Positions 13,941 through 24,966 are shown, counted from the first letter of the stretch. The stretch is 37,975 nt of DNA from Parasitella parasitica (GCA_025201805.1 MU619265.1:230190-268164), one strand, 5' to 3'. The notes: a model not told the origin generated them from the letters alone. Translations and numbers: made by a program.

Positions 13941-14304
13941 GTTAGTTAACTGTAAAAATATTGCTGGGAATCCTAATGAGGGTTTTGGCCATAATGTTTA
14001 TTCTTCAAAACATGATTTATGAGATGAATTCAATTTTCTAGTCTTTTGGCCTTTTCGATGACCATCTCTAATACTCAAGGCTACACATTAACTTCTGTTA
14101 GATTGTGCCTTACATTTTGTGTCGCGGACAAAAGTACTTTGCCCTTTCAAGAGTCAGTATTCCTTCATATATTAAGATTATGATTGGCAAGGAAATTTCT
14201 TTGCTGGAAGATCATGCAGGTCATTTTACTCACAGCAACGCAGTATTTTTTAAAGCCTTTCTATAATTTTTTCTTTAATACACAAAAATATGAGCATGAT
14301 ATAC

Positions 14305-14380
14305 TTTAACAAGCTTCGTGGCGAAGCAGGCCTGTGGCAGCACGTTCTGGGCACTGCGAAGCGTTGCTTATCAGCTCGTC
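14305..14380. other. GC-rich inverted-repeat island
   Basis: Inside AT-rich DNA a ~70-nt GC-rich stretch contains a perfect 6-bp hairpin GCTTCG-TGG-CGAAGC (14313-14327). A second, partly overlapping pairing is possible between CAAGCTTCG (14310-14318) and CGAAGCGTTG (14357-14366). It could be a small structured RNA, a transposon end or a relic. No function is assigned. Confidence 0.4.
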
Positions 14381-14620
14381 CTCTTTAAAAATACTGTATG
14401 CACATTGTATACAGCCCTTTAATTTACTTGAATTTACATATTTAGTAATTTTGATCTTTGTGTTGCACATTTTCTAATTGCTCACATCTCCGAACTAAAA
14501 TATACAGTTGTATATATTGTCTTATCGTTGTAATTACATATTATCCCCCTTTTCTTTTTTTCTTTCACTTTTTGATCCTTTTTTCTCGGTTTATTATACC
14601 TAATTTATTTATTTTTAAAT

Positions 14621-17185
14621 ATGCCTGAGATCATCAAAGAAGGGTACCTTTCTTTAAAAGAAGAAGGGTTAAGAGCATGGATTTGGTCCAAAAGATATTG
14701 TGTCTTACGTGAACAATCTTTAACATTTCATCGAAATGAGGTATTTCACACAAGAAAAGCAATCAAGTACAAGAAAATTAACCTTTCTTCATGCTCGCTA
14801 GGCTGGCCAGTGCATTGGTTTATTATTCTTGAAAGATATTGAATCAGTAACAAGAATAGAGCTGAAACCATATTGCTTTGAAATCTCAGCAAAGGATAAA
14901 ACGTATTTCATCGCTTGTAAAAGCGATGAAGAGTTATATAGTTGGATGGATGGGATTTACAATGTAAGTATCTGTTTTCATTATAACGTTGTTTTTGACA
15001 TATTAATCATTTACAGAGATCACCCGTTGGTGCTTCTGGCCCCACTAATTTTATTCATAACGTTCATGTTGGCTTTGATCCCATTACAGGCGCATTTACG
15101 GTAAATAATATTACTGATTGTCATTGGATCTTTAATTTACCATCGAATGCGATTAGGGTTTGCCCGATCAATGGACTCGTCTTTTGAAAGGATCAGCTAT
15201 TACAGCAGAGGATGCGGCAAAGAATCCTCAAGCAGTTTTAGACGTATTAGAATTTTATGCTGAGCAGACGAAGCGTGAAGAAGAAGAGTACGGTACATCG
15301 CAACTTCAAGGGGCTGTCCAACGCATGAGTGGCGTCGGATGGGCCAAAATGATGCAAGAAAACTCACTGCATCAACAACCTCTAACTCCTACTCCCTCTA
15401 TTTCTACTGGCTCTACTTTCCAAAAAAAACCTGCTCCTAACGTAAAGCTACCTTCCAAGAATATACCAACAAGACCTGCTCCCCCACCTCCCTCAGCATT
15501 AGCAGCTCTTTCTGAATTGAAAATTCAGGTACCTTTTGTTTTTTTAATTTCACTCATTTTTGCTAACATTTTACTCTCAAAGGATTCGAAAGAACAGCAA
15601 AGACAATATGAGCAAAAAGCCTCGCTACCGAAACCTTCGCATAAAGCAAATGGAGTGACTCCAGCTCTACCTGTAAGTTAGATTACACAAAATAAATGCT
15701 GCGCACATTTTATTGACGAATGATTCAGGGTAAATACTCGTTACCATCTAGAGATCAGAATGGAAGTCCAATTCCGAGTGGTAAGTCGTTCAATATTGAC
15801 AGCAAACGTGAAAAAGAAATGCAAGAAGAAAGAGAAAGACAAAAAATCCCTGTTCGCACTAGTAGCGTTGACTACTACCAACAACAGCAAACCTCTCAAG
15901 AAAGAGAACAACAGCAGCAGCAATTGGAAGATGAAAAGGAGAGAGAAAGAGAACGAGAAAGAGAAAGAGAACGTTTACATCGTGAAAGAGAAAGAGAGAA
16001 AGCTGCTGCTCAAGTATCTTCTAAAAAGAAGGTTGAGCAAAGAATAAGTACCATGACAGAAGCTCAAATCATGGCCAAACTGCGTAAGTCTTTTGCTCCT
16101 GCGTTGTTTGCAATTCTTTTTAATTTTCGACTACATAGGTTCCGTTGTATCAAAGGGAGATCCTAGTGAATGTTATAAGAAAATCAAACGAGTGGGTCAA
16201 GGGTAATTTTTCTACTAGTTTTCGGCCTTACGTTACACTATACTAACGTACGATTGTAGTGCATCCGGTTCAGTTTACGTTGCCACCTCACTTGCTACCA
16301 ATACAAAGGTTGCAGTTAAGCAAATGGATTTAGCTAATCAACCCCGTAAGGAACTCATTGTCAATGAAATCCTCGTGATGAAAGAATCGCAACATCCCAA
16401 TATCGTTAATTTTCTGGATTCTTTCCTTGTCGGAAACTCGGATTTATGGGTTATTATGGAGTTCATGGAGGGCGGTGCCTTAACAGATGTGATCGACAAT
16501 AATAGCAAAATGACGGAACAACAAATATCAACCGTGTGTCTTGAAACTGTAGCTGGTCTCCATCACTTGCATTCCCAGAATATTATCCACAGAGATATTA
16601 AATCAGATAACATCTTGCTTAACTCTCAGGGGCATGTCAAGATTAGCGATTTTGGTTTTTGCGCAAAATTAACTGACCAAAAGAGAAAGCGTGCAACAAT
16701 GGTTGGAACGCCTTATTGGGTAAGTTATATAATATGTCATGTATATGAAGGCCTTTTTTTTTATTTATTTATTTATGCAAATGCATTCATTAGATGGCTC
16801 CAGAAGTTGTAAAACAAAAAGAATACGGCGCCAAGGTGGATATTTGGTCCCTTGGTATCATGGCTATTGAAATGATTGAAAATGAACCACCGTATCTGGA
16901 CGAAGAACCATTGAAGGCTTTGTATTTGATTGCTACCAACGGTACCCCTACTTTAAAAAATCCAGAAACTCTATCGAAAGAATTGAAATCCTTCTTGGCT
17001 GTTTGTCTTTGCGTAGATGTTAGATCTCGTGCAAACTCGGCGGAACTTATGGATGTAAGTAGATTTGGTAGATAAAACTTGTCTATACTAACATTTTATT
17101 TTCGCAGCATGAATTCCTCAAGAAGGCTGGCCCTTTGGAAATTTTGGCCCCTTTACTAAAATTCAGAACAAAGACAAAGGTATAA
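14621..17185 (+). CDS. cla4: p21-activated protein kinase, Cla4 type (PH-CRIB-kinase)
   Basis: Ser/Thr kinase effector of Cdc42/Rac GTPases, controlling polarity, septation and hyphal growth in fungi. Ten exons: 14621-14740, 14802-14963, 15017-15100, 15157-15528, 15583-15672, 15729-16083, 16139-16202, 16260-16719, 16794-17054, 17108-17185; 681 aa. The PH domain (~3-94: [40 protein letters not shown]) separates it from Ste20 kinases. The CRIB motif (~104-126, [20 protein letters not shown]) spans an intron. The linker has a Pro-rich stretch and a charged Glu-Arg repeat (~345-375) likely to form a single helix. The kinase domain (~408-665) has GQGASGSV, K436, E452, HRDIKSDN (D528), DFG (D546) and GTPYWMAPE, so it should be active. 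The DFGFCAKL string is typical of the Cla4/Skm1 branch. Junctions were inferred by frame and family conservation. Confidence 0.95.
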
Positions 17186-19566
17186 TTATTAAAAATGCAA
17201 TAAAATACATTAGTTTTTGTTATACATTTTGATGGACGACTGGATTTAAGCATTTCCCTCATACAAAAAACTATAATCTACGTCCTTACTGAACCATTCA
17301 GTCTTATTCGTGAAATAACTATTAGAGCAATACACTTTATTCTTCTAATCGAATTACTATTAACTTGATAGCCCACTTCAATTAATAACTTTTTCTATTG
17401 CCTTTCCATAGCTACCTTCAACAAATTTCACTACTCAAATTGGTAGCAGGCTATAAGACAATATTATATGTCATTCCCTGTGCCCCATCCATTGATGTGT
17501 TATATTACTACGATTTTACAAAACAATATCACCTCTCATTATCGGATTATTAGCTCGCGAAATTGAATAACTCAAATTCGATACTGTTGCTACCACTCAA
17601 GTTTTGACCCTAACCGCAAGCTCTCAGGAATGGGCTCAAGTTGGTTAGAATCGACTCGCCATGCAATAATTAATGTAAATCTTACCATTCGCACGTACTG
17701 TTATGTAAGAAGGCCAGCGAATCTTAATTACAGTCTCTGTCATTTATTTAATCTACACTGCAATGTATGAAAATCATTAGTGCAGACTTTGCCTTTCATT
17801 GTATTAAATAATTTCTAGAATTTCTACTACCAGTACTAGTACTATTCATATTCATATTCATATTATTTTTGACATTTAACTCAAATTTTTGAAACCCATA
17901 AAAAGCTGTAGGGAGGGGTTGCTTCAACTCATGTCAATGGTGTTGTGCCAGCGTAAAGGTCGCAGCGAAATTCTGTGTAAATGTTATTATGAAAAGAAGT
18001 TACCAAGACTTTCTCTGAATAAAACCAGATACAAAACCGAAGACTTTTATTGACATAAGATATGATCTCTATTTTCTACTAAAATATATCCCAATCAATA
18101 TTTATCCACATAATAAGTGATGCTTGACAAAAAGTGTCAAACACTACTAAATCACAGCGTTTTCAGAAACTGACCTATTCTTCTATTTAAATTGAAGAGA
18201 AGATGTGGGTAAGATGTCTCCCCGACATCCCGCGATCTGATCTAGATGTAATCTTTGAATAAGCCTAGAGCCTTTGCAAGAGGTTTTATTACAGCTTGTA
18301 GTTTATTCTTTATCTGTAAATAAAAATTAGAAAGAATTAATAAAATGATCTATACATTTGTAACTAAGTTAGATATGAGATATGTAGCCTTCATATGGAT
18401 ACAACATATGGATGAGGGAGCCATGGTTCGATCCTTCGGTGGGCAAATTTTCTTTTTTTTTTGCTCCTTTTGGCCACAAGTACGGGTAGATAGTACCTTT
18501 GCGAGCCTCGTTCCACAAAAGATGCCACTTTCTTCTGCCAGTTGTTATGTGTAAGAACGTCATGTCTATCCAGAGTAATTAGCAACAATCAGTGATTTCA
18601 ACTTTATTTGAGTGTACCAAAGTAGATTAATTGCCATACCTTATGTGAGTCGGACCCATATTGCACCGAACTTCTCTGCGGTATTCTCCTGCATTAGGTC
18701 TATTTGTCCACAAAAATTTGTCTAAGGGCGAGGTTTCTATCAGTAAGATGTCGTAACATACCATCTTTTAAAAAGATCCAAAGTTCTAAAATAGATTGTT
18801 GAGTCAGCCGAAAGTTGCTATTATCTTCTCTAGATTGTTTCATGTCAGTATGCGATTGATTTCACCAGTATTAGCCGAGAAGTGCTTTCTCATCATAAAA
18901 GAAATAAGAATGATGGGGTCAACAATGACCACCTCAGAGACACTTCCATAAAGATGGCAACGAAGACGATATACCCAACTATAGCAGAAGCATATATTCG
19001 CATTTTCAGAGACAACATGGTTAGAACCAAGCAAGGGAAATTGACATCATTAGTAGGGTATACTTTGCATCATGAAGACAAACAATCAAGAGGTAACTGT
19101 AAATTCAGAGCAAGAGAGGAGATTTTCATATTTCGATCTAAGGATAAAACGACTAAATAAATTGCAACAAAGTGCATTCATATTATCTATTTCAAATATA
19201 TTGTGTACAATAAAAAGAAATTTGTGATACTTTACAGCTTTATTTCAACAATAAAAGAAGTATCTTCTGGAGTGTAACATGCTACACTCACCTGAAGCCG
19301 AATGGTCTTGATGAGACGATCCATAATAATACTCGTCTCAAATCAACAAAGTTGAATATGAATTAAATAAAATTTACTCGAAAATTTACTTGGTATAGCT
19401 AGTGTACTTTTCATGTTGATAAGTGAATTAATTGTAGATTTGTTTATTATATTTAATGTCTGCAGTCCTCTTTGCATAAAAATTAAATAAAGCAATGCGA
19501 TTTTTCGTTATCTACTAGATAATAGTGCACACGTTCTCATGATGAAAAGTCAAGCATGCATCTAAA
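17186..19566. other. Long AT-rich intergenic region without a convincing gene
   Basis: The 3' flanks of the PAK and protease genes meet here. A short TTCATA tandem (~17847-17866) is present. Frames at 18345-18554 (+), 18369-18588 (-) and 18882-19160 (+, 92 codons, basic and Lys/Arg-rich) lack recognisable domains, introns or promoter signals, so they are not called as genes. The 18882 frame is the least unlikely. Nothing resembling a tRNA or rRNA was found. Confidence 0.45.
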
Positions 19567-21026
19567 CTACTTGGAGGCTGCTAAACCAATCTGCATGTTT
19601 CCATAATCATAAACTGAATAATAATTCTTTAAAAATGTATTACCCAGTATGAAAATGGGTGATTGAGACTCTGCTATTCCAGAATAGCATAATCCGTTAC
19701 CAGCCTCCACATTTTCTCTCACCAGATCCGCGGCACTTAGAGGAAAATCATGATCACCTAGTGTAATAGTGATGATGTGCTTGTGGTCGCTGACAGCTAG
19801 ATTGCAAGGCATGCGCCAGCCATACAATGCATCGTAATTAGCGCCAGGAATGGCCTTGTGAATCTTTTTGGATACTGCTGTAGGCACAACCAGTAATGTG
19901 GTACCCGTGTCCAAAATAGCACTGCCTACTTTATCATAAATTTGATACCCATTGATAGACACCCCCGTGATAGGAACCTTCCATAACGATTTTTGTTCCA
20001 CTGGTATATAAGCAATATCGCCAGCAAAATGGTTCGTATTCACACCCCCAAACATCTGGTATATACATATACTTATAAGCATCATTGCTTTTACGTATTC
20101 GAAACAACTAAGTATAATGATGCATTTATGTACATACCACTTCACCTTGTCCATCATCGGCAGCAGACCGGCCAAGCCAAAAGCTAACAATAGGCTCCTT
20201 GATTTTACCCTGCGCGTGCAAATCCTGCACAAAAGTCGTACTGGTCATGTTATCAATTGCAGAAATGGCAGGAAAAGCTAAACCAAATATGCCATCCAAA
20301 AACGGATCAACGGCGAATCCATGCGCTTGCTCCTTGGCTATTCCAAAGGGATAGTCTTCTAAGGAGATGCCATTGCCAATCATAATTCTATCATGTCCAA
20401 TGATGCCAGATACACTTGAGCCATCGCCATAACGCACTTGCCATGTGCTACTGTCTTGATCTATAGTCTTGGTATGATTTGTTTTGGAGAAGTTGGATCC
20501 ATAGCGTCTTGTACCTCCACAACGACGACAGTCCAAGGCTGGTACCCAAATCTCGGCACTACCTGTATCGAAATTTAAATGAAACTCTTGTGGTGGATTG
20601 CCGATATACACACGGCCAATGTACTATATATATATATATATTATATAAATTGTTATTATCATAAATTACCAAGTTAGAAATGAAATTGTTTAATATTATA
20701 TTACTTTACTTCTACGTCTATCATTACAGCGTTTAATTCAACCGTGGTTGCTGCAGGATTGTTGTCCGAATCTGATGTCGTTGCAATCCTGTTCAACAGC
20801 TGCAGTGTATCTTTTGATGGTTTTAAATCAAACTTTGCCAAGGAATGGCGAATTCTGTCTTGAGTTGATATTTTTGCATTATGTTGCTTTTCAAGAATAA
20901 ATCTAGAAATACAAAATTCTTTGATTAACATGGTAAGCCGTTATATCTATGCATTGAATTACGATATTGATTCTTCCGCCACCACGCAAGCAGCAAAAGC
21001 AGCCGTAATTAAAAGATAATATGCAT
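19567..21026 (-). CDS. Pepsin-family (A1) aspartic protease, rhizopuspepsin-like; start codon disrupted
   Basis: Secreted or vacuolar endopeptidase. Exons: signal-peptide exon ending at 20963, then 20902-20710, 20623-20138 and 20055-19567. The propeptide (STQDRIRHSLAKFDL) precedes the mature enzyme. Both catalytic motifs are present: NFDTGSAEIWVP and AILDTGTTLLVVP. So are the flap VRYGDGSSVSG, an N-lobe C-x2-C pair (DCRRCGG) and the closing ILGNTFLKNYYSVYD...IGLA. The first exon encodes a hydrophobic YYLLITAAFAACVVA signal peptide that splices in frame through a 60-nt intron (20962-20903). No ATG is in that frame: the nearest, 21026-21024, is one base off, and the frame has a stop upstream without any ATG. 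It may be a one-base loss, a non-AUG start or a sequence error, so activity is uncertain. Fold assignment is firm. Confidence 0.88.
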
Positions 21027-21076
21027 GAATTGCGTATTCGATGTAGACAAGAATAGAAAAATAAAAAAGCGCATTA

Positions 21077-21086
21077 TATTTATATA
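21077..21086 (-). promoter_or_regulatory. TATA box of the aspartic protease gene
   Basis: TATATAAATA on the minus strand lies ~50 nt upstream of the ATG at 21026. It predicts transcription start around 21045-21055. This excludes the ATG at 21074 and makes 21026 the first AUG of the mRNA. Confidence 0.55.
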
Positions 21087-21255
21087 CACGATTGTATATC
21101 AAGGAGATATATTAGGGCCTCGGATGTACATTGTTTCATAATTTTTATTGCTAATTGTTCATTTTATTTGTTTGATGGATCGAGATAGTGAGATATTAGG
21201 GAAGGGAATATTTATATACACAATTAAGGCTAATTACAGAGTGTAAAGGTCAAGC

Positions 21256-22725
21256 TTACGAAAAGATCTTGCTCAATCTTTTGCTTGTGGTTCTAAATTT
21301 AGTAGAGATGGAGCGCGCAGGTTTGACGGAGGGCGCTGGTGCATGTGTATCTGTTTCCATGTCAATTATATTTCTCAAATCCTTCTTTCTAGTCAATCGA
21401 ATAGAAGAGAATCGGCTCTTTTTGGTGGCTGTAGTCGAAGATGACGATGCTGCAGGAACAATCACATCTTGTTGTTGTTTGTTGTTGTTGTTGTTGTTGC
21501 TGTTGCTGTTGCTGTTGCTGTTGTTGCTGTTGTTGCTGCTATTGCTAGGTCGAACTTTCTGCATTGCCATTTGGAGTTTTGTTTTAAATGTAGAGTGCTG
21601 GCTTGTGGTGCTACTTTTACGAGATAGAGTGGACCCAGCAGCGGAGGACTGATTTGGTGGTGTGAGAGCAGGAGTCGTTGTGATCCCTTCGTCATAGAGC
21701 ACGGTGCTTGGATGCATCATAGAAAATGGTCGGATATGAGGGTCAATTGATGGTGTAGGTGGGTCATCATACATGCGCTGCGAATTGTCTGAAAATGCTA
21801 TGAGGTCCTCGCCTTCCTTTTCAATCTCTTTATAGTGTTGCTCAGGTTTTGAAGCTTGGTCACCATCAGCAAATTCAATTGATGCTGATGAGGGCTGATT
21901 TTCATTATTTTGTCGCGGGATCGTTGGCTCCGGGTTTTTAACAAGAATAGCAGGTTGTGTTACTTGTTGCTTGGCAACAACATCTACATCATGTTCTCTC
22001 ACTTTCATTGGTATCACCTGAGCACGATCCTGGATTGCGAGATCTTCTTTCTTGATGATAGTATCATTATTGCTTAATTGAGCCGATCGCATCTTTGAAG
22101 GAGAAGAAGGAGTAGGAGTAGTGACAACATGGGAAGGAGTAGCAACGCCGTTGGTGCTATTGCTGATACTAGTGGTGGTGGTGATGGTACTGGAGCTGGC
22201 GCTGGCACTGGCGCTGGCACTGGCACTGGCACTGGCACTGGCACTGGCGCTGGCACTAGCGTTAATGCTTGTGCTTGTGTTGATGTTGTTGTCATTCACT
22301 ATGCTGGCCTCTATTGGTTCAACCTGTTTATTTTTGCTGTCGACAGATGTAGCCAAATCTGCAGTAAAGCGCATAGGCGTAATTGCGAGTGCATTGATGT
22401 TACCTGATGTTTGTTTGTTCAATTTTGGCGTTGCCGTTGCTGTTGCTGTTGCTGTTGTTGTTGTTGTTGTTGTTGATGACGATGCCTCTGGTGTGGGTGC
22501 AGTTAATTGCTTGATGGTGTTAATCCCAGTCATAGTAAAAAGCACAACAAAAGAGACCAAAAGACAGACACTGTGGACCACATGTGAAACGATATTATTT
22601 CGATCAGGTTTATAGACAATCAGCGATAGAAAAATAGCCGTCATATCGATGATTTGCATTGGCGTAAGTATCAATGATATAAAGTACATGTGAGCGAAAA
22701 ATCGCATTAGAGAAAGAACAGACAT
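21256..22725 (-). CDS. Small membrane-anchored protein with long low-complexity tail
   Basis: Not recognised. Single exon, 489 aa from ATG 22725. The frame is open to ATG 22806, but that start sits only about 10 nt from a TATAAATA box, so the downstream ATG is preferred. Residues ~1-75 hold two hydrophobic helices around a YKPDRNN loop (MRFFAHMYFISLILT, MTAIFLSLIVY, VCLLVSFVVLFTM), suggesting an integral membrane N-terminus. The remaining ~410 residues are disordered: Thr/Ala runs, an (Ala-Ser)n tract, Asn/Ser and poly-Asn/Gln tracts, and a Ser/Thr/Pro-rich region. A basic C-terminus (RFSSIRLTRKKDL, TTSKRLSKIFS) follows. The tail probably lies in the cytosol. Codon-level repeats make it prone to length variation. 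Confidence 0.72.
   Translation of the reverse strand: MSVLSLMRFFAHMYFISLILTPMQIIDMTAIFLSLIVYKPDRNNIVSHVVHSVCLLVSFVVLFTMTGINTIKQLTAPTPEASSSTTTTTTTATATATATPKLNKQTSGNINALAITPMRFTADLATSVDSKNKQVEPIEASIVNDNNINTSTSINASASASASASASASASASASASSSTITTTTSISNSTNGVATPSHVVTTPTPSSPSKMRSAQLSNNDTIIKKEDLAIQDRAQVIPMKVREHDVDVVAKQQVTQPAILVKNPEPTIPRQNNENQPSSASIEFADGDQASKPEQHYKEIEKEGEDLIAFSDNSQRMYDDPPTPSIDPHIRPFSMMHPSTVLYDEGITTTPALTPPNQSSAAGSTLSRKSSTTSQHSTFKTKLQMAMQKVRPSNSSNNSNNSNSNSNSNNNNNNKQQQDVIVPAASSSSTTATKKSRFSSIRLTRKKDLRNIIDMETDTHAPAPSVKPARSISTKFRTTSKRLSKIFS
21463..21546. repeat. TTG/CTG trinucleotide microsatellite
   Basis: Imperfect TTG/CTG array within the coding region of the membrane protein. On the minus strand it encodes the Asn/Ser and Gln run. 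Impurity with AGC/AAC variants suggests past slippage. Confidence 0.85.
22186..22264. repeat. Hexanucleotide CTGGCA/CTGGCG tandem repeat
   Basis: About a dozen tandem 6-nt units inside the same coding region encode the (Ala-Ser)n tract on the minus strand. The unit is a multiple of three, so expansion keeps the frame. Confidence 0.88.
22433..22475. repeat. GTTGCT/GTT microsatellite
   Basis: Tandem GTTGCT units followed by GTT units. They encode alternating Ala/Thr then poly-Thr on the minus strand of the membrane-protein gene. Confidence 0.8.
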
Positions 22726-22812
22726 ATTTGATGGACCAAGAAAAAAAGTGAAAGCAAAGAGACGAGAGAGATAGAGAGAAAAAAAAAAAAAAAAAAAGAC
22801 GGCCATGTAACA

Positions 22813-22820
22813 CTATTTAT
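22813..22820 (-). promoter_or_regulatory. TATA box of the membrane-protein gene
   Basis: Minus-strand TATAAATA about 90 nt upstream of ATG 22725. Between them lie a poly-T run (22780-22797) and a CT-rich leader, typical of this genome's promoters. Confidence 0.55.
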
Positions 22821-22959
22821 ACAAAACATTTTTTAAGGAGACAGATCTGGCACATTACATTAAAAAACCGCTTGGTAACAATGAAGGCCAGGCCGTATTA
22901 AATGTTGCTGAAAATTTTAAGAAAGGAAAAGGGGTGGGTGGAGGGAGGATGGGGACCCA

Positions 22960-24966
22960 TTATTTCTCACCAACTTGTAATGTGGCCGGCCTCTTTGGTG
23001 GTGGAGATCTTGGTGACATGGGCGTTAACTTTAGTTTACGTGAATTGACATAGTTGGGTTCTTCGCTCTTTCGTCTGCGTATAACCTCTGATCGTTCACG
23101 GTGTGCTAATTGCTCTTTCAAATCTGATATGTCACTGTGGCTAACACTGCGAACACCCCAGTATTTACGCTTGTGTTTTCCTGATCCAATGGTGCGTTCC
23201 TCCAATGCATCAGGTATAACCACCATGCCAGCAGCAACACTGACTCTTCTGCCAGACGGATTGATGATGGGCCGATCGGGCAACATGCTTGACGGCAAAC
23301 GCTGATTTTCTTCCTGCTTTTGGTCTTTGTTGTCTTTTAATTCCTCTTCCATCTTGATCCATTGTGTGCGATTCGCTGCTAATTCTTTTAATAGCTCTTC
23401 TGCCTTGGGAAACAATGCTGCAAATATTTCAAAATAAGGGCTTACAACAAAATCGCCAAACTGTAGTCCAATTGTAGTCTGGCTCACTTGATTTCTATCC
23501 ATATTTGGCGATACCTTTAGTCCGTGCTCCAATTCGGCGTCGCCTTGAAGGAAAAACTCTTCACAAACCAGGTTGGACCAGCTTAGACAAAGCGGCCATG
23601 GCCGAAGTGCATTGCTTATATCTGCGGCATGCAGTATAATCTGACAGAGAATCAATCTCTGCTGTGGCTCCATTATATAATTGGGCGGTGTGAATGCTGT
23701 TTTACCGTCTGCTGTGGTTATTGTCACAAGGTCGGCTCCAGATGAATGGTGTCTTTCCGAGGTGGTTTTACAGTTGTTAGGACCCTGATCCATTCCGTTG
23801 TTATCTTCGTCTTCCTCCTCCTCATCCTCCTCTGGACTTGCAGGTAATACAGGCATTGTCTTTAAACACAAGGGCACAGTATCTTCTTCGAAATATGATT
23901 TCCTTCTAAAATAAGATATCGCACTCTTTGCTCCTTGACTTGAGAAGATGTCTTTGACCTGAATTTCAGCGTCTGCATCATTAGCTTGATCTTGCTGTGT
24001 GGATACTTGCAAGTGTTGCTGATGAGGTTGACATTCCTTGTCGTCTTCATCTTCCTCCTTTGTGGATGGTAAAACCGGTTTATGCTGGGACGACTTTGAC
24101 TGCGATACTTGATCCTGTCCTGCGCTTTCATCGGCGATGATTTCCAGTAGGTTTGCGAGGTTTTCTTGCAGCTCGTAATGGAATATCATATCCGTTGCCA
24201 AGATCATCTTTATGATTCCAGTCCTCATTTCAGATTCAGACGTAGGTAATCCCAATGAGCCACTTGCCTTTTCCAGCCTTCTCAGCAGTTTGTGTTTGGT
24301 TAACAAATCCATGGTGATTGTACAAGAATAGCTTTCCAAGACTGACTTGTTACTATATCGGATAGCGAGATCAGTTTTTAGGTTTACTTGGAAATTGTTG
24401 TTTTTTCCAGGCTAGATTTGTGCAAAAAAAAAAAAAGAAAAAAAAAAAAAACAAGTGTACAAATTAGTAACAGGATAGCCCATTTCATTGGTTAAACCAC
24501 AAATTCTACTTTACATGACCAATATCATGACACAAGCCTGCAATCATTAGTGCAGCTATATCAATACGAGATATGTAGCTTGCCACATCGTACTGGCACA
24601 CCATATGGTATAGTACAATTGCAACATCCACGGCATGAAAGAAAGAGTGATACGCGTTTGCCAAATAACCGTGATCCACATCCACCAAAAAATCGAGGAA
24701 TTCAGACGGTGTAACGCCAATAGATTCGCATAAACCAAGACGTTCTAAAAATCCAAGAATGTATCCATAGAGCTCTGCTCGAGATTTGTCAAGCACAGTG
24801 AAATGTTGAAGATCTTTGATCTCGTATTTCGGGTCTGCCACTTTGATCATCAACTAAACAAAATATTCGAAACCGCATTCTAAACAAACATTGCAGTAAT
24901 GATACTTACGCATTCGATTTTGAACAGGTCTTCAGACGATACGTTATTGTGCCTTAAGATGAGCAT
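22960..24966 (-). CDS. Class I 3',5'-cyclic-nucleotide phosphodiesterase with large acidic insert
   Basis: Hydrolyses cAMP (or cGMP) to the 5'-nucleotide and so damps PKA signalling. Exons 24966-24910, 24853-24515 and 24411-22960 give 615 aa. Metal and catalytic motifs occur in order: YHSFFHAVDV (~88-97), LCHDIGHPGKNN (~126-137), ATDMIFHYEL (~204-213) and LHAADISNALRPW (~392-404). Splicing between exons 2 and 3 rebuilds GHPGKNN exactly. Between the third and fourth motifs, residues ~226-380 are an insert absent from compact family members, rich in Gln and Asp/Glu. Basic sites RRKS (~301), RRVS (~520) and RRRKS (~577) match the PKA consensus. The N-terminus before the catalytic core is short, so an upstream exon may be missing. 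Enzyme class is firm; substrate preference is not visible. Confidence 0.92.
24412..24514 (-). other. Second intron of the phosphodiesterase, homopolymer-rich
   Basis: A 103-nt intron, longer than the others here. It contains two A-runs (about 24422-24433 and 24438-24450) that read as poly-T upstream of the CTAG acceptor on the minus strand. Confidence 0.6.

Larger units (their letters stand above)
13246..14620. other. Gap between the decayed gene and the PAK gene
   Basis: Besides the zinc-knuckle remnant and the hairpin island, this gap is AT-rich. The last ~100 nt are CT/T-rich, with TTATTATACC just before ATG 14621, consistent with a PAK leader. A 28-codon open stretch at ~14180-14270 (+) may be part of the same relic as the zinc knuckle but is too short to call. 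Confidence 0.4.

Noticed and set aside
18420-18450. GGTTCGATCC resembling a tRNA B box
   Set aside because: The flanking bases cannot form a T-stem, and no A box or acceptor stem pairs around it.
18882-19160. 92-codon plus-strand frame
   Set aside because: No recognisable domain, no promoter or splice support, and composition like the surrounding non-coding DNA.
21269-22615. Long plus-strand frames opposite the membrane-protein gene
   Set aside because: They are shadows of the tandem repeats and encode only Leu/Val/Ala runs. The minus-strand gene has the TATA box and coherent helices.
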